NCBI GenBank assembly: GCA_964057225.1
Contig: OZ059895.1
Coordinates: 2,046,001 to 2,110,000, forward strand
From: Auanema rhodensis
Taxonomy: Eukaryota > Nematoda > Chromadorea > Rhabditida > Rhabditidae
Length of the DNA stretch: 64,000 nt
Direction of reading: 5' to 3'
Of this stretch, positions 1 through 12,400 are shown in pieces (position 1 is the stretch's first letter; each line of letters begins with the position of its first letter). Under the pieces are notes generated by a model. It made no database searches. It was not told where the DNA came from and saw only the letters and a program-made list of their open reading frames with translations. A program made the position numbers and the translations under genes.

Positions 1-18
1 AAAATGTTTTTGGAAGCA

Positions 19-46
19 ATGTTGAGTGTACATGGAAACTCAACAT
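19..46. other. Inverted repeat 1 in each monomer: 9-bp stem, 10-base loop
   Basis: Positions 19-27 (ATGTTGAGT) and 38-46 (ACTCAACAT) are exact reverse complements around the 10-base loop 28-37. The element recurs in every full monomer at the same offset. The commonest changes here fall in or at the edge of the loop: A32G, G35A and the 1-base A deletion that defines the 350-bp copies. The stem is intact in the copies I checked except M136 (47376-47727), where an inserted C at 47396 interrupts the left arm. It could extrude as a small hairpin or be a dyad protein site; function is unknown. Confidence 0.85.
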
Positions 47-129
47 ACACTAATGCATCATTTTTCAAACGATCATAACTAATTTTTGTATTAAGCTTTT
101 CTCAATGTAGTATAGTGCATTCGATGCGG

Positions 130-180
130 ATTTTTAAGCTGCGTCGATCTGTGTTATCAGATTTGCGCTAGCTTAAAAAT
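130..180. other. Inverted repeat 2: large nested hairpin in the conserved core of the monomer
   Basis: Positions 130-140 (ATTTTTAAGCT) pair perfectly with 170-180 (AGCTTAAAAAT), an 11-bp outer stem. Inside it GCG (141-143) can pair with CGC (166-168), and ATCTG (147-151) pairs with CAGAT (158-162) around a 6-base TGTTAT loop. That gives 19 possible base pairs over 51 bases. CGG at 127-129 can also pair with CCG at 184-186 across a short bulge. The outer arms are almost unchanged in all monomers; the one change I noticed is a T-to-C in M130 near 45404. The inner stem is broken only in a class carrying TC in place of CT at 149-150 (M159, M164, M168, M172, M176). The NheI-type site 167-172 lies in the right arm. 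Whether it forms a cruciform or is bound as DNA is unknown. Confidence 0.85.
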
Positions 181-188
181 GCACCGAG

Positions 189-219
189 ATATCAACTGAT
201 ATAAGTTCACACTTATATC
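189..219. other. Inverted repeat 3: two overlapping dyads, including a 9-bp stem with 4-base loop
   Basis: ATATCA (189-194) and TGATAT (197-202) form a dyad with a 2-base spacer. The right half overlaps a second dyad in which 198-206 (GATATAAGT) pairs with 211-219 (ACTTATATC) across a 4-base loop (TCAC, or TTAC in C208T copies). The two pairings share 198-202 and are mutually exclusive. The frequent variant C208T is in the loop. T213A (M20, M24, M49, M80, M102) and C219T (M57, M88, M110, M117 and others) touch the right arm. In M177 a 6-bp ATAAGT is duplicated here (61968-61979). Confidence 0.8.
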
Positions 220-247
220 CTCGATTTTCACCCTGAAGAATTAATTT

Positions 248-264
248 TTTCGTTGAATAACATC
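248..264 (+). other. Weak CENP-B-box-like sequence in each monomer
   Basis: The 17 bases at 248-264 read TTTCGTTG then AATAACATC. The first eight match the start of the mammalian CENP-B box (YTTCGTTGGAARCGGGA) and an A matches at the tenth position, but the required CGGG part is absent. It is present in nearly all copies; M4 has T in place of C at the CpG. The match is partial and a T-rich context makes chance matches likely, so this is a hint only. Confidence 0.2.
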
Positions 265-321
265 GTCCATCGTCTTTGCCTTGAAAAATGGAATCTAAAA
301 ACATCTACTTTTTGCTAAATT

Positions 322-356
322 ATTTTGAAATTTTTCGAAAAAATTTTTGTCAAAAT
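322..356. other. Palindromic A/T tract spanning the monomer junction
   Basis: ATTTTGA at 322-328 is the reverse complement of TCAAAAT at 350-356, so the arms straddle the boundary between consecutive monomers as I phased them. Between them lies the perfect palindrome TTTTTCGAAAAA (331-342). In copies with A330T (M3, M5-M7, M12, M27, M34) the central palindrome grows to 16 bp. In copies with T326C a second TTCGAA appears just upstream. This region is among the most variable (326, 330, 336, 344, 351). Long A and T runs here should bend DNA. Confidence 0.75.
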
Positions 357-3300
357 GTTTTTGGAAGCAATGTTGAGTGTACATGGAAACTCAACATACA
401 CTAATGCATCATTTTTCAAACGATCATAACTAATTTTTGTATTAAGCTTTTCTCAATGTAGTATAGTGCATTCGATGCAGATTTTTAAGCTGCGTCGATC
501 TGTGTTATCAGATTTGCGCTAGCTTAAAAATGCACCGAGATATCAACTGATATAAGTTTACACTTATATCCTCGATTTTCACCCTGAAGAATTAATTTTT
601 TCGTTGAATAACATCGTCCATCGTCTTTGCCTTGAAAAATGAAATCTAAAAACATCTACTTTTTGCTAAATTATTTTGAAATTTTTCGAAAAAATTTTTG
701 TCAAAATGTTTTTGGAAGCAATGTTGAGTGTACGTGGAAACTCAACATACACTAATGCATCATTTTTCAAACGATCATAACTAATTTTTGTATTAAGCTT
801 TTCTCAATGTAGTATAGTGCATTCGATGCGGATTTTTAAGCTGCGTCGATCTGTGTTATCAGATTTGCGCTAGCTTAAAAATGCACCGAGATATCAACTG
901 ATATAAGTTCACACTTATATCCTCGATTTTCACCCTGAAGAATTAATTTTTTCGTTGAATAACATCGTCCATCGTCTTTGCCTTGAAAAATGGAATCTAA
1001 AAACATCTACTTTTTGCTAAATTATTTTGAATTTTTTCGAAAAAATTTTTGTCAAAATGTTTTTGGAAGCAATGTTGAGTGTACGTGGAAACTCAACATA
1101 CACTAATGCATCATTTTTCAAACGATCATAACTAATTTTTGTATTAAGCTTTTCTCAATGTAGTATAGTGCATTCGATGCGGATTTTTAAGCTGCGTCGA
1201 TCTGTGTTATCAGATTTGCGCTAGCTTAAAAATGCACCGAGATATCAACTGATATAAGTTTACACTTATATCCTCGATTTTCACCCTGAAGAATTAATTT
1301 TTTTGTTGAATAACATCGTCCATCGTCTTTGCCTTGAAAAATGAAATCTAAAAACATCTACTTTTTGCTAAATTATTTTGAAATTTTTCGAAAAAATTTT
1401 TGTCAAAATGTTTTTGGAAGCAATGTTGAGTGTACGTGGAAACTCAACATACACTAATGCATCATTTTTCAAACGATCATAACTAATTTTTGTATTAAGC
1501 TTTTCTCAATGTAGTATAGTGCATTCGATGCGGATTTTTAAGCTGCGTCGATCTGTGTTATCAGATTTGCGCTAGCTTAAAAATGCACCGAGATATCAAC
1601 TGATATAAGTTCACACTTATATCCTCGATTTTCACCCTGAAGAATTAATTTTTTCGTTGAATAACATCGTCCATCGTCTTTGCCTTGAAAAATGGAATCT
1701 AAAAACATCTACTTTTTGCTAAATTATTTTGAATTTTTTCGAAAAAATTTTTGTCAAAATGTTTTTGGAAGCAATGTTGAGTGTACGTGGAAACTCAACA
1801 TACACTAATGCATCATTTTTCAAACGATCATAACTAATTTTTGTATTAAGCTTTTCTCAATGTAGTATAGTGCATTCGATGCGGATTTTTAAGCTGCGTC
1901 GATCTGTGTTATCAGATTTGCGCTAGCTTAAAAATGCACCGAGATATCAACTGATATAAGTTCACACTTATATCCTCGATTTTCACCCTGAAGAATTAAT
2001 TTTTTCGTTGAATAACATCGTCCATCGTCTTTGCCTTGAAAAATGGAATCTAAAAACATCTACTTTTTGCTAAATTATTTTGAATTTTTTCGAAAAAATT
2101 TTTGTCAAAATGTTTTTGGAAGCAATGTTGAGTGTACATGGAAACTCAACATACACTAATGCATCATTTTTCAAACGATCATAACCAATTTTTGTATTAA
2201 GCTTTTCTCAATGTAGTATAGTGCATTCGATGCGGATTTTTAAGCTGCGTCGATCTGTGTTATCAGATTTGCGCTAGCTTAAAAATGCACCGAGATATCA
2301 ACTGATATAAGTTCACACTTATATCCTCGATTTTCACCCTGAAGAATTAATTTTTTCGTTGAATAACATCGTCCATCGTCTTTGCCTTGAAAAATGGAAT
2401 CTAAAAACATCTACTTTTTGCTAAATTATTTTGAATTTTTTCGAAAAAATTTTTGTCAAAATGTTTTTGGAAGCAATGTTGAGTGTACATGGAAACTCAA
2501 CATACACTAATGCATCATTTTTCAAACGATCATAACTAATTTTTGTATTAAGCTTTTCTCAATGTAGTATAGTGCATTCGATGCGGATTTTTAAGCTGCG
2601 TCGATCTGTGTTATCAGATTTGCGCTAGCTTAAAAATGCACCGAGATATCAACTGATATAAGTTCACACTTATATCCTCGATTTTCACCCTGAAGAATTA
2701 ATTTTTTCGTTGAATAACATCGTCCATCGTCTTTGCCTTGAAAAATGGAATCTAAAAACATCTACTTTTCGCTAAATTATTTTGAAATTTTTCGAAAAAA
2801 TTTTTGTCAAAATGTTTTTGGAAGCAATGTTGAGTGTACATGGAAACTCAACATACACTAATGCATCATTTTTCAAACGATTATAACTAATTTTTGAATT
2901 AAGCTTTTCTCAATGTAGTATAGTGCATTCGATGCGGATTTTTAAGCTGCGTCGATCTGTGTTATCAGATTTGCGCTAGCTTAAAAATGCACCGAGATAT
3001 CAACTGATATAAGTTCACACTTATATCCTCGATTTTCACCCTGAAGAATTAATTTTTTCGTTGAATAACATTGTCCATCGTCTTTGCCTTGAAAAATGGA
3101 ATCTAAAAACATCTACTTTTTGCTAAATTATTTTGAAATTTTTTGAAAAAATTTTTGTCAAAATGTTTTTGGAAGCAATGTTGAGTGTACATGGAAACTC
3201 AACATACACTAATGCATCATTTTTCAAACGATCATAACTAATTTTTGTATTAAGCTTTTCTCAATGTAGTATAGTGCATTCGATGCGGATTTTTAAGCTG

Positions 3301-5616
3301 CGTCGATCTGTGTTATCAGATTTGCGCTAGCTTAAAAATGCACCGAGATATCAACTGATATAAGTTCACACTTATATCCTCGATTTTCACCCTGAAGAAT
3401 TAATTTTTTCGTTGAATAACATCGTCCATCGTCTTTGCCTTGAAAAATGGAATCTAAAAACATCTACTTTTTGCTAAATTATTTTGAAATTTTTCGAAAA
3501 AATTTTTGTCAAAATGTTTTTGGAAGCAATGTTGAGTGTACATGGAAACTCAACATACACTAATGCATCATTTTTCAAACGATCATAACTAATTTTTGTA
3601 TTAAGCTTTTCTCAATGTAGTATAGTGCATTCGATGCGGATTTTTAAGCTGCGTCGATCTGTGTTATCAGATTTGCGCTAGCTTAAAAATGCACCGAGAT
3701 ATCAACTGATATAAGTTTACACTTATATCCTCGATTTTCACCCTGAAGAATTAATTTTTTCGTTGAATAACATCGTCCATCGTCTTTGCCTTGAAAAATG
3801 AAATCTAAAAACATCTACTTTTTGCTAAATTATTTTGAAATTTTTCGAAAAAATTTTTGTCAAAATGTTTTTGGAAGCAATGTTGAGTGTACGTGGAAAC
3901 TCAACATACACTAATGCATCATTTTTCAAACGATCATAACTAATTTTTGTATTAAGCTTTTCTCAATGTAGTATAGTGCATTCGATGCGGATTTTTAAGC
4001 TGCGTCGATCTGTGTTATCAGATTTGCGCTAGCTTAAAAATGCACCGAGATATCAACTGATATAAGTTCACACTTATATCCTCGATTTTCACCCTGAAGA
4101 ATTAATTTTTTCGTTGAATAACATCGTCCATCGTCTTTGCCTTGAAAAATGGAATCTAAAAACATCTACTTTTTGCTAAATTATTTTGAATTTTTTCGAA
4201 AAAATTTTTGTCAAAATGTTTTTGGAAGCAATGTTGAGTGTACGTGGAAACTCAACATACACTAATGCATCATTTTTCAAACGATCATAACTAATTTTTG
4301 TATTAAGCTTTTCTCAATGTAGTATAGTGCATTCGATGCGGATTTTTAAGCTGCGTCGATCTGTGTTATCAGATTTGCGCTAGCTTAAAAATGCACCGAG
4401 ATATCAACTGATATAAGTTCACACTTATATCCTCGATTTTCACCCTGAAGAATTAATTTTTTCGTTGAATAACATCGTCCATCGTCTTTGCCTTGAAAAA
4501 TGGAATCTAAAAACATCTACTTTTCGCTAAATTATTTTGAAATTTTTCGAAAAAATTTTTGTCAAAATGTTTTTGGAAGCAATGTTGAGTGTACATGGAA
4601 ACTCAACATACACTAATGCATCATTTTTCAAACGATTATAACTAATTTTTGTATTAAGCTTTTCTCAATGTAGTATAGTGCATTCGATGCGGATTTTTAA
4701 GCTGCGTCGATCTGTGTTATCAGATTTGCGCTAGCTTAAAAATGCACCGAGATATCAACTGATATAAGTTCACACTTATATCCTCGATTTTCACCCTGAA
4801 GAATTAATTTTTTCGTTGAATAACATTGTCCATCGTCTTTGCCTTGAAAAATGGAATCTAAAAACATCTACTTTTTGCTAAATTATTTTGAAATTTTTCG
4901 AAAAAATTTTTGTCAAAATGTTTTTGGAAGCAATGTTGAGTGTACATGGAAACTCAACATACACTAATGCATCATTTTTCAAACGATCATAACTAATTTT
5001 TGTATTAAGCTTTTCTCAATGTAGTATAGTGCATTCGATGCGGATTTTTAAGCTGCGTCGATCTGTGTTATCAGATTTGCGCTAGCTTAAAAATGCACCG
5101 AGATATCAACTGATATAAGTTCACACTTATATCCTCGATTTTCACCCTGAAGAATTAATTTTTTCGTTGAATAACATCGTCCATCGTCTTTGCCTTGAAA
5201 AATGGAATCTAAAAACATCTACTTTTTGCTAAATTATTTTGAAATTTTTCGAAAAAATTTTTGTCAAAATGTTTTTGGAAGCAATGTTGAGTGTACATGG
5301 AAACTCAACATACACTAATGCATCATTTTTCAAACGATCATAACTAATTTTTGTATTAAGCTTTTCTCAATGTAGTATAGTGCATTCGATGCGGATTTTT
5401 AAGCTGCGTCGATCTGTGTTATCAGATTTGCGCTAGCTTAAAAATGCACCGAGATATCAACTGATATAAGTTCACACTTATATCCTCGATTTTCACCCTG
5501 AAGAATTAATTTTTTCGTTGAATAACATCGTCCATCGTCTTTGCCTTGAAAAATGGAATCTGAAAACATCTACTTTTTGCTAAATTATTTTGAAATTTTT
5601 CGAAAAAAGTTTTGTC

Positions 5617-8600
5617 AAAATGTTTTTGGAAGCAATGTTGAGTGTACATGGAAACTCAACATACACTAATGCATCATTTTTCAAACGATTATAACTAATT
5701 TTTGTATTAAGCTTTTCTCAATGTAGTATAGTGCATTCGATGCGGATTTTTAAGCTGCGTCGATCTGTGTTATCAGATTTGCGCTAGCTTAAAAATGCAC
5801 CGAGATATCAACTGATATAAGTTCACACTTATATCCTCGATTTTCACCCTGAAGAATTAATTTTTTCGTTGAATAACATTGTCCATCGTCTTTGCCTTGA
5901 AAAATGGAATCTAAAAACATCTACTTTTTGCTAAATTATTTTGAAATTTTTCGAAAAAATTTTTGTGAAAATGTTTTTGGAAGCAATGTTGAGTGTACAT
6001 GGAAACTCAACATACACTAATGCATCATTTTTCAAACGATCATAACTAATTTTTGTATTAAGCTTTTCTCAATGTAGTATAGTGCATTCGATGCGGATTT
6101 TTAAGCTGCGTCGATCTGTGTTATCAGATTTGCGCTAGCTTAAAAATGCACCGAGATATCAACTGATATAAGTTCACACTTATATCCTCGATTTTCACCC
6201 TGAAGAATTAATTTTTTCGTTGAATAACATCGTCCATCGTCTTTGCCTTGAAAAATGGAATCTAAAAACATCTACTTCTTGCTAAATTATTTTGAAATTT
6301 TTCGAAAAAATTTTTGTCAAAATGTTTTTGGAAGCAATGTTGAGTGTACGTGGAAACTCAACATACACTAATGCATCATTTTTCAAACGATCATAACTAA
6401 TTTTTGTGTTAAGCTTTTCTCAATGTAGTATAGTGCATTCGATGCGGATTTTTAAGCTGCGTCGATCTGTGTTATCAGATTTGCGCTAGCTTAAAAATGC
6501 ACCGAGATATCAACTGATATAAGTTCACACTTATATCCTCGATTTTCACCCTGAAGATTTAATTTTTTCGTTGAATAACATCGTCCATCGTCTTTGCCTT
6601 GAAAAATGGAATCTAAAAACATCTACTTTTTGCTAAATTATTTTGAAATTTTTCGAAAAAATTTTTGTCAAAATGTTTTTGGAAGCAATGTTGAGTGTAC
6701 ATGGAAACTCAACATACACTAATGCATCATTTTTCAAACGATTATAACTAATTTTTGTATTAAGCTTTTCTCAATGTAGTATAGTGCATTCGATGCGGAT
6801 TTTTAAGCTGCGTCGATCTGTGTTATCAGATTTGCGCTAGCTTAAAAATGCACCGAGATATCAACTGATATAAGTTCACACATATATCCTCGATTTTCAC
6901 CCTGAAGAATTAATTTTTTCGTTGAATAACATTGTCCATCGTCTTTGCCTTGAAAAATGGAATCTAAAAACATCTACTTTTTGCTAAATTATTTTGAAAT
7001 TTTTCGAAAAAAATTTTGTCAAAATGTTTTTGGAAGCAATGTTGAGTGTACATGGAAACTCAACATACACTAATGCATCATTTTTCAAACGATCATAACT
7101 AATTTTTGTATTAAGCTTTTCTCAATGCAGTATAGTGCATTCGATGCGGATTTTTAAGCTGCGTCGATCTGTGTTATCAGATTTGCGCTAGCTTAAAAAT
7201 GCACCGAGATATCAACTGATATAAGTTCACACTTATATCCTCGATTTTCACCCTGAAGAATTAATTTTTTCGTTGAATAACATTGTCCATCGTCTTTGCC
7301 TTGAAAAATGGAATCTAAAAACATCTACTTTTTGCTAAATTATTTCGAAATTTTTCGAAAAAATTTTTGTGAAAATGTTTTTGGAAGCAATGTTGAGTGT
7401 ACATGGAAACTCAACATACACTAATGCATCATTTTTCAAACGATCATAACTAATTTTTGTATTAAGCTTTTCTCAATGTAGTATAGTGCATTCGATGCGG
7501 ATTTTTAAGCTGCGTCGATCTGTGTTATCAGATTTGCGCTAGCTTAAAAATGCACCGAGATATCAACTGATATAAGTTCACACTTATATCCTCGATTTTC
7601 ACCCTGAAGAATTAATTTTTTCGTTGAATAACATCGTCCATCGTCTTTGCCTTGAAAAATGGAATCTAAAAACATCTACTTCTTGCTAAATTATTTTGAA
7701 ATTTTTCGAAAAAATTTTTGTCAAAATGTTTTTGGAAGCAATGTTGAGTGTACGTGGAAACTCAACATACACTAATGCATCATTTTTCAAACGATCATAA
7801 CTAATTTTTGTGTTAAGCTTTTCTCAATGTAGTATAGTGCATTCGATGCGGATTTTTAAGCTGCGTCGATCTGTGTTATCAGATTTGCGCTAGCTTAAAA
7901 ATGCACCGAGATATCAACTGATATAAGTTCACACTTATATCCTCGATTTTCACCCTGAAGATTTAATTTTTTCGTTGAATAACATCGTCCATCGTCTTTG
8001 CCTTGAAAAATGGAATCTAAAAACATCTACTTTTTGCTAAATTATTTTGAAATTTTTCGAAAAAATTTTTGTCAAAATGTTTTTGGAAGCAATGTTGAGT
8101 GTACATGGAAACTCAACATACACTAATGCATCATTTTTCAAACGATTATAACTAATTTTTGTATTAAGCTTTTCTCAATGTAGTATAGTGCATTCGATGC
8201 GGATTTTTAAGCTGCGTCGATCTGTGTTATCAGATTTGCGCTAGCTTAAAAATGCACCGAGATATCAACTGATATAAGTTCACACATATATCCTCGATTT
8301 TCACCCTGAAGAATTAATTTTTTCGTTGAATAACATTGTCCATCGTCTTTGCCTTGAAAAATGGAATCTAAAAACATCTACTTTTTGCTAAATTATTTTG
8401 AAATTTTTCGAAAAAAATTTTGTCAAAATGTTTTTGGAAGCAATGTTGAGTGTACATGGAAACTCAACATACACTAATGCATCATTTTTCAAACGATCAT
8501 AACTAATTTTTGTATTAAGCTTTTCTCAATGCAGTATAGTGCATTCGATGCGGATTTTTAAGCTGCGTCGATCTGTGTTATCAGATTTGCGCTAGCTTAA

Positions 8601-9477
8601 AAATGCACCGAGATATCAACTGATATAAGTTCACACTTATATCCTCGATTTTCACCCTGAAGAATTAATTTTTTCGTTGAATAACATCGTCCATCGTCTT
8701 TGCCTTGAAAAATGGAATCTAAAAACATCTACTTTTTGCTAAATTATTTCGAAATTTTTTGAAAAAATTTTTGTCAAAATGTTTTTGGAAGCAATGTTGA
8801 GTGTACATGGAAACTCAACATACACTAATGCATCATTTTTCAAACGATCATAACTAATTTTTGTATTAAGCTTTTCTCAATGTAGTATAGTGCATTCGAT
8901 GCGGATTTTTAAGCTGCGTCGATCTGTGTTATCAGATTTGCGCTAGCTTAAAAATGCACCGAGATATCAACTGATATAAGTTCACACTTATATCCTCGAT
9001 TTTCACCCTGAAGAATTAATTTTTTCGTTGAATAACATCGTCCATCGTCTTTGCCTTGAAAAATGGAATCTAAAAACATCTACTTTTTGCTAAATTATTT
9101 CGAAATTTTTCGAAAAAATTTTTGTCAAAATGTTTTTGGAAGCAATGTTGAGTGTACATGGAAACTCAACATACACTAATGCATCATTTTTCAAACGATC
9201 ATAACTAATTTTTGTATTAAGCTTTTCTCAATGTAGTATAGTGCATTCGATGCGGATTTTTAAGCTGCGTCGATCTGTGTTATCAGATTTGCGCTAGCTT
9301 AAAAATGCACCGAGATATCAACTGATATAAGTTCACACTTATATCCTCGATTTTCACCCTGAAGAATTAATTTTTTCGTTGAATAACATCGTCCATCGTC
9401 TTTGCCTTGAAAAATGGAATCTAAAAACATCTACTTTTTGCTAAATTATTTTGAATTTTTTCGAAAAAATTTTTGTC
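5617..9477. repeat. Array block M17-M27: 4-monomer (1404-bp) units
   Basis: M17-M20 and M21-M24 are two successive 4-monomer units. T311C recurs at M18 (5968) and M22 (7372); G32/A90G/A240T recurs at M19 and M23; C74T/T213A/T344A recurs at M20 and M24. M21 and M25 share T108C and T326C, and M17 and M21 share C351G. M26 and M27 lead out of the unit (T326C, then A330T). The T213A then T108C pair of monomers reappears as M49-M50, M80-M81 and M102-M103, so this unit seeded later parts of the array. Confidence 0.8.
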
Positions 9478-12400
9478 AAAATGTTTTTGGAAGCAATGTT
9501 GAGTGTACGTGGAAACTCAACATACACTAATGCATCATTTTTCAAACGATCATAACTAATTTTTGTATTAAGCTTTTCTCAATGTAGTATAGTGCATTCG
9601 ATGCGGATTTTTAAGCTGCGTCGATCTGTGTTATCAGATTTGCGCTAGCTTAAAAATGCACCGAGATATCAACTGATATAAGTTCACACTTATATCCTCA
9701 ATTTTCACCCTGAAGAATTAATTTTTTCGTTGAATAACATCGTCCATCGTCTTTGCCTTGAAAAATGGAATCTAAAAACATCTACTTTTCGCTAAATTAT
9801 TTTGAAATTTTTCGAAAAAATTTTTGTCAAAATGTTTTTGGAAGCAATGTTGAGTGTACATGGAAACTCAACATACACTAATGCATCATTTTTCAAACGA
9901 TTATAACTAATTTTTGTATTAAGCTTTTCTCAATGTAGTATAGTGCATTCGATGCGGATTTTTAAGCTGCGTCGATCTGTGTTATCAGATTTGCGCTAGC
10001 TTAAAAATGCACCGAGATATCAACTGATATAAGTTCACACTTATATCCTCGATTTTCACCCTGAAGAATTAATTTTTTCGTTGAATAACATTGTCCATCG
10101 TCTTTGCCTTGAAAAATGGAATCTAAAAACATCTACTTTTTGCTAAATTATTTTGAAATTTTTCGAAAAAATTTTTGTCAAAATGTTTTTGGAAGCAATG
10201 TTGAGTGTACATGGAAACTCAACATACACTAATGCATCATTTTTCAAACGATCATAACTAATTTTTGTATTAAGCTTTTCTCAATGTAGTATAGTGCATT
10301 CGATGCGGATTTTTAAGCTGCGTCGATCTGTGTTATCAGATTTGCGCTAGCTTAAAAATGCACCGAGATATCAACTGATATAAGTTCACACTTATATCCT
10401 CGATTTTCACCCTGAAGAATTAATTTTTTCGTTGAATAACATCGTCCATCGTCTTTGCCTTGAAAAATGGAATCTAAAAACATCTACTTTTTGCTAAATT
10501 ATTTTGAAATTTTTCGAAAAAATTTTTGTCAAAATGTTTTTGGAAGCAATGTTGAGTGTACATGGAAACTCAACATACACTAATGCATCATTTTTCAAAC
10601 GATCATAACTAATTTTTGTATTAAGCTTTTCTCAATGTAGTATAGTGCATTCGATGCGGATTTTTAAGCTGCGTCGATCTGTGTTATCAGATTTGCGCTA
10701 GCTTAAAAATGCACCGAGATATCAACTGATATAAGTTCACACTTATATCCTCGATTTTCACCCTGAAGAATTAATTTTTTCGTTGAATAACATCGTCCAT
10801 CGTCTTTGCCTTGAAAAATGGAATCTAAAAACATCTACTTTTTGCTAAATTATTTTGAAATTTTTCGAAAAAAGTTTTGTCAAAATGTTTTTGGAAGCAA
10901 TGTTGAGTGTACATGGAAACTCAACATACACTAATGCATCATTTTTCAAACGATTATAACTAATTTTTGTATTAAGCTTTTCTCAATGTAGTATAGTGCA
11001 TTCGATGCGGATTTTTAAGCTGCGTCGATCTGTGTTATCAGATTTGCGCTAGCTTAAAAATGCACCGAGATATCAACTGATATAAGTTCACACTTATATC
11101 CTCGATTTTCACCCTGAAGAATTAATTTTTTCGTTGAATAACATTGTCCATCGTCTTTTCCTTGAAAAATGGAATCTAAAAACATCTACTTTTTGCTAAA
11201 TTATTTTGAAATTTTTCGAAAAAATTTTTGTGAAAATGTTTTTGGAAGCAATGTTGAGTGTACATGGAAACTCAACATACACTAATGCATCATTTTTCAA
11301 ACGATCATAACTAATTTTTGTATTAAGCTTTTCTCAATGTAGTATAGTGCATTCGATGCGGATTTTTAAGCTGCGTCGATCTGTGTTATCAGATTTGCGC
11401 TAGCTTAAAAATGCACCGAGATATCAACTGATATAAGTTCACACTTATATCCTCGATTTTCACCCTGAAGAATTAATTTTTTCGTTGAATAACATCGTCC
11501 ATCGTCTTTGCCTTGAAAAATGGAATCTAAAAACATCTACTTCTTGCTAAATTATTTTGAAATTTTTCGAAAAAATTTTTGTCAAAATGTTTTTGGAAGC
11601 AATGTTGAGTGTACGTGGAAACTCAACATACACTAATGCATCATTTTTCAAACGATCATAACTAATTTTTGTGTTAAGCTTTTCTCAATGTAGTATAGTG
11701 CATTCGATGCGGATTTTTAAGCTGCGTCGATCTGTGTTATCAGATTTGCGCTAGCTTAAAAATGCACCGAGATATCAACTGATATAAGTTCACACTTATA
11801 TCCTCGATTTTCACCCTGAAGAATTAATTTTTTCGTTGAATAACATCGTCCATCGTCTTTGCCTTGAAAAATGGAATCTAAAAACATCTACTTTTTGCTA
11901 AATTATTTTGAATTTTTTCGAAAAAATTTTTGTCAAAATGTTTTTGGAAGCAATGTTGAGTGTACGTGGAAACTCAACATACACTAATGCATCATTTTTC
12001 AAACGATCATAACTAATTTTTGTATTAAGCTTTTCTCAATGTAGTATAGTGCATTCGATGCGGATTTTTAAGCTGCGTCGATCTGTGTTATCAGATTTGC
12101 GCTAGCTTAAAAATGCACCGAGATATCAACTGATATAAGTTCACACTTATATCCTCGATTTTCACCCTGAAGAATTAATTTTTTCGTTGAATAACATCGT
12201 CCATCGTCTTTGCCTTGAAAAATGGAATCTAAAAACATCTACTTTTCGCTAAATTATTTTGAAATTTTTCGAAAAAATTTTTGTCAAAATGTTTTTGGAA
12301 GCAATGTTGAGTGTACATGGAAACTCAACATACACTAATGCATCATTTTTCAAACGATTATAACTAATTTTTGTATTAAGCTTTTCTCAATGTAGTATAG

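Larger units (their letters stand above)
1..351. repeat. Reference monomer (M1) and its variable sites
   Basis: This copy carries the commonest base at nearly every site in the left half and is used here as the coordinate system. It contains a HindIII-type AAGCTT at 93-98, an NsiI-type ATGCAT at 53-58, an NheI-type GCTAGC at 167-172 and a BstBI-type TTCGAA at 334-339. Recurrent variants in other copies are A32G, G35A, loss of one A at 36-38, C70A, C74T, T87C, A90G or A90T, T97G, T108C, CT149-150TC, C208T, T213A, C219T with C222T, G238C, A240T, A243T, C264T, G265A, A269T, G278T, C279A, A284T, T289A or T289C, G291A, T311C, T312G, T313C, T326C, A330T, C336T, T344G or T344A, and C351G. T97G removes the AAGCTT site. 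No internal half-unit duplication was obvious by eye. Confidence 0.95.
1..5616. repeat. Array block M1-M16: degenerate 5-monomer pattern
   Basis: The order default, T208/A291 copy, G32/T330 copy, C313 copy, C74T/C264T copy runs at M10-M14 (3160-4914). A stretched version runs at M1-M9, with extra G32/T330 copies M4-M7 between. M8 and M13 share T313C; M9 and M14 share C74T with C264T. Private changes include A128 in M2 (near 479), T251 in M4, C80 in M7, A89 in M9 and a G in the A run near 5562 in M16. All monomers are 351 bp with the AAGCTT site intact. No gene is present. Confidence 0.75.

Noticed and set aside
130-180. Rho-independent terminator or riboswitch
   Set aside because: The hairpin resembles a terminator stem, but it occurs once per 351 bp in gene-free DNA of eukaryotic satellite type, so a bacterial reading has no support.
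198-206. TATA-like promoter element (GATATAAGT)
   Set aside because: It is one arm of a dyad in A+T-rich DNA and there is no downstream gene; satellite transcription is possible but nothing here fixes a start site.
1-351. Monomer as an ancient duplication of a 175-bp half unit
   Set aside because: By eye the two halves share only T-rich and CGATC/CATCGTC-like short words; no sustained alignment was seen. A self-alignment of the monomer would settle it.
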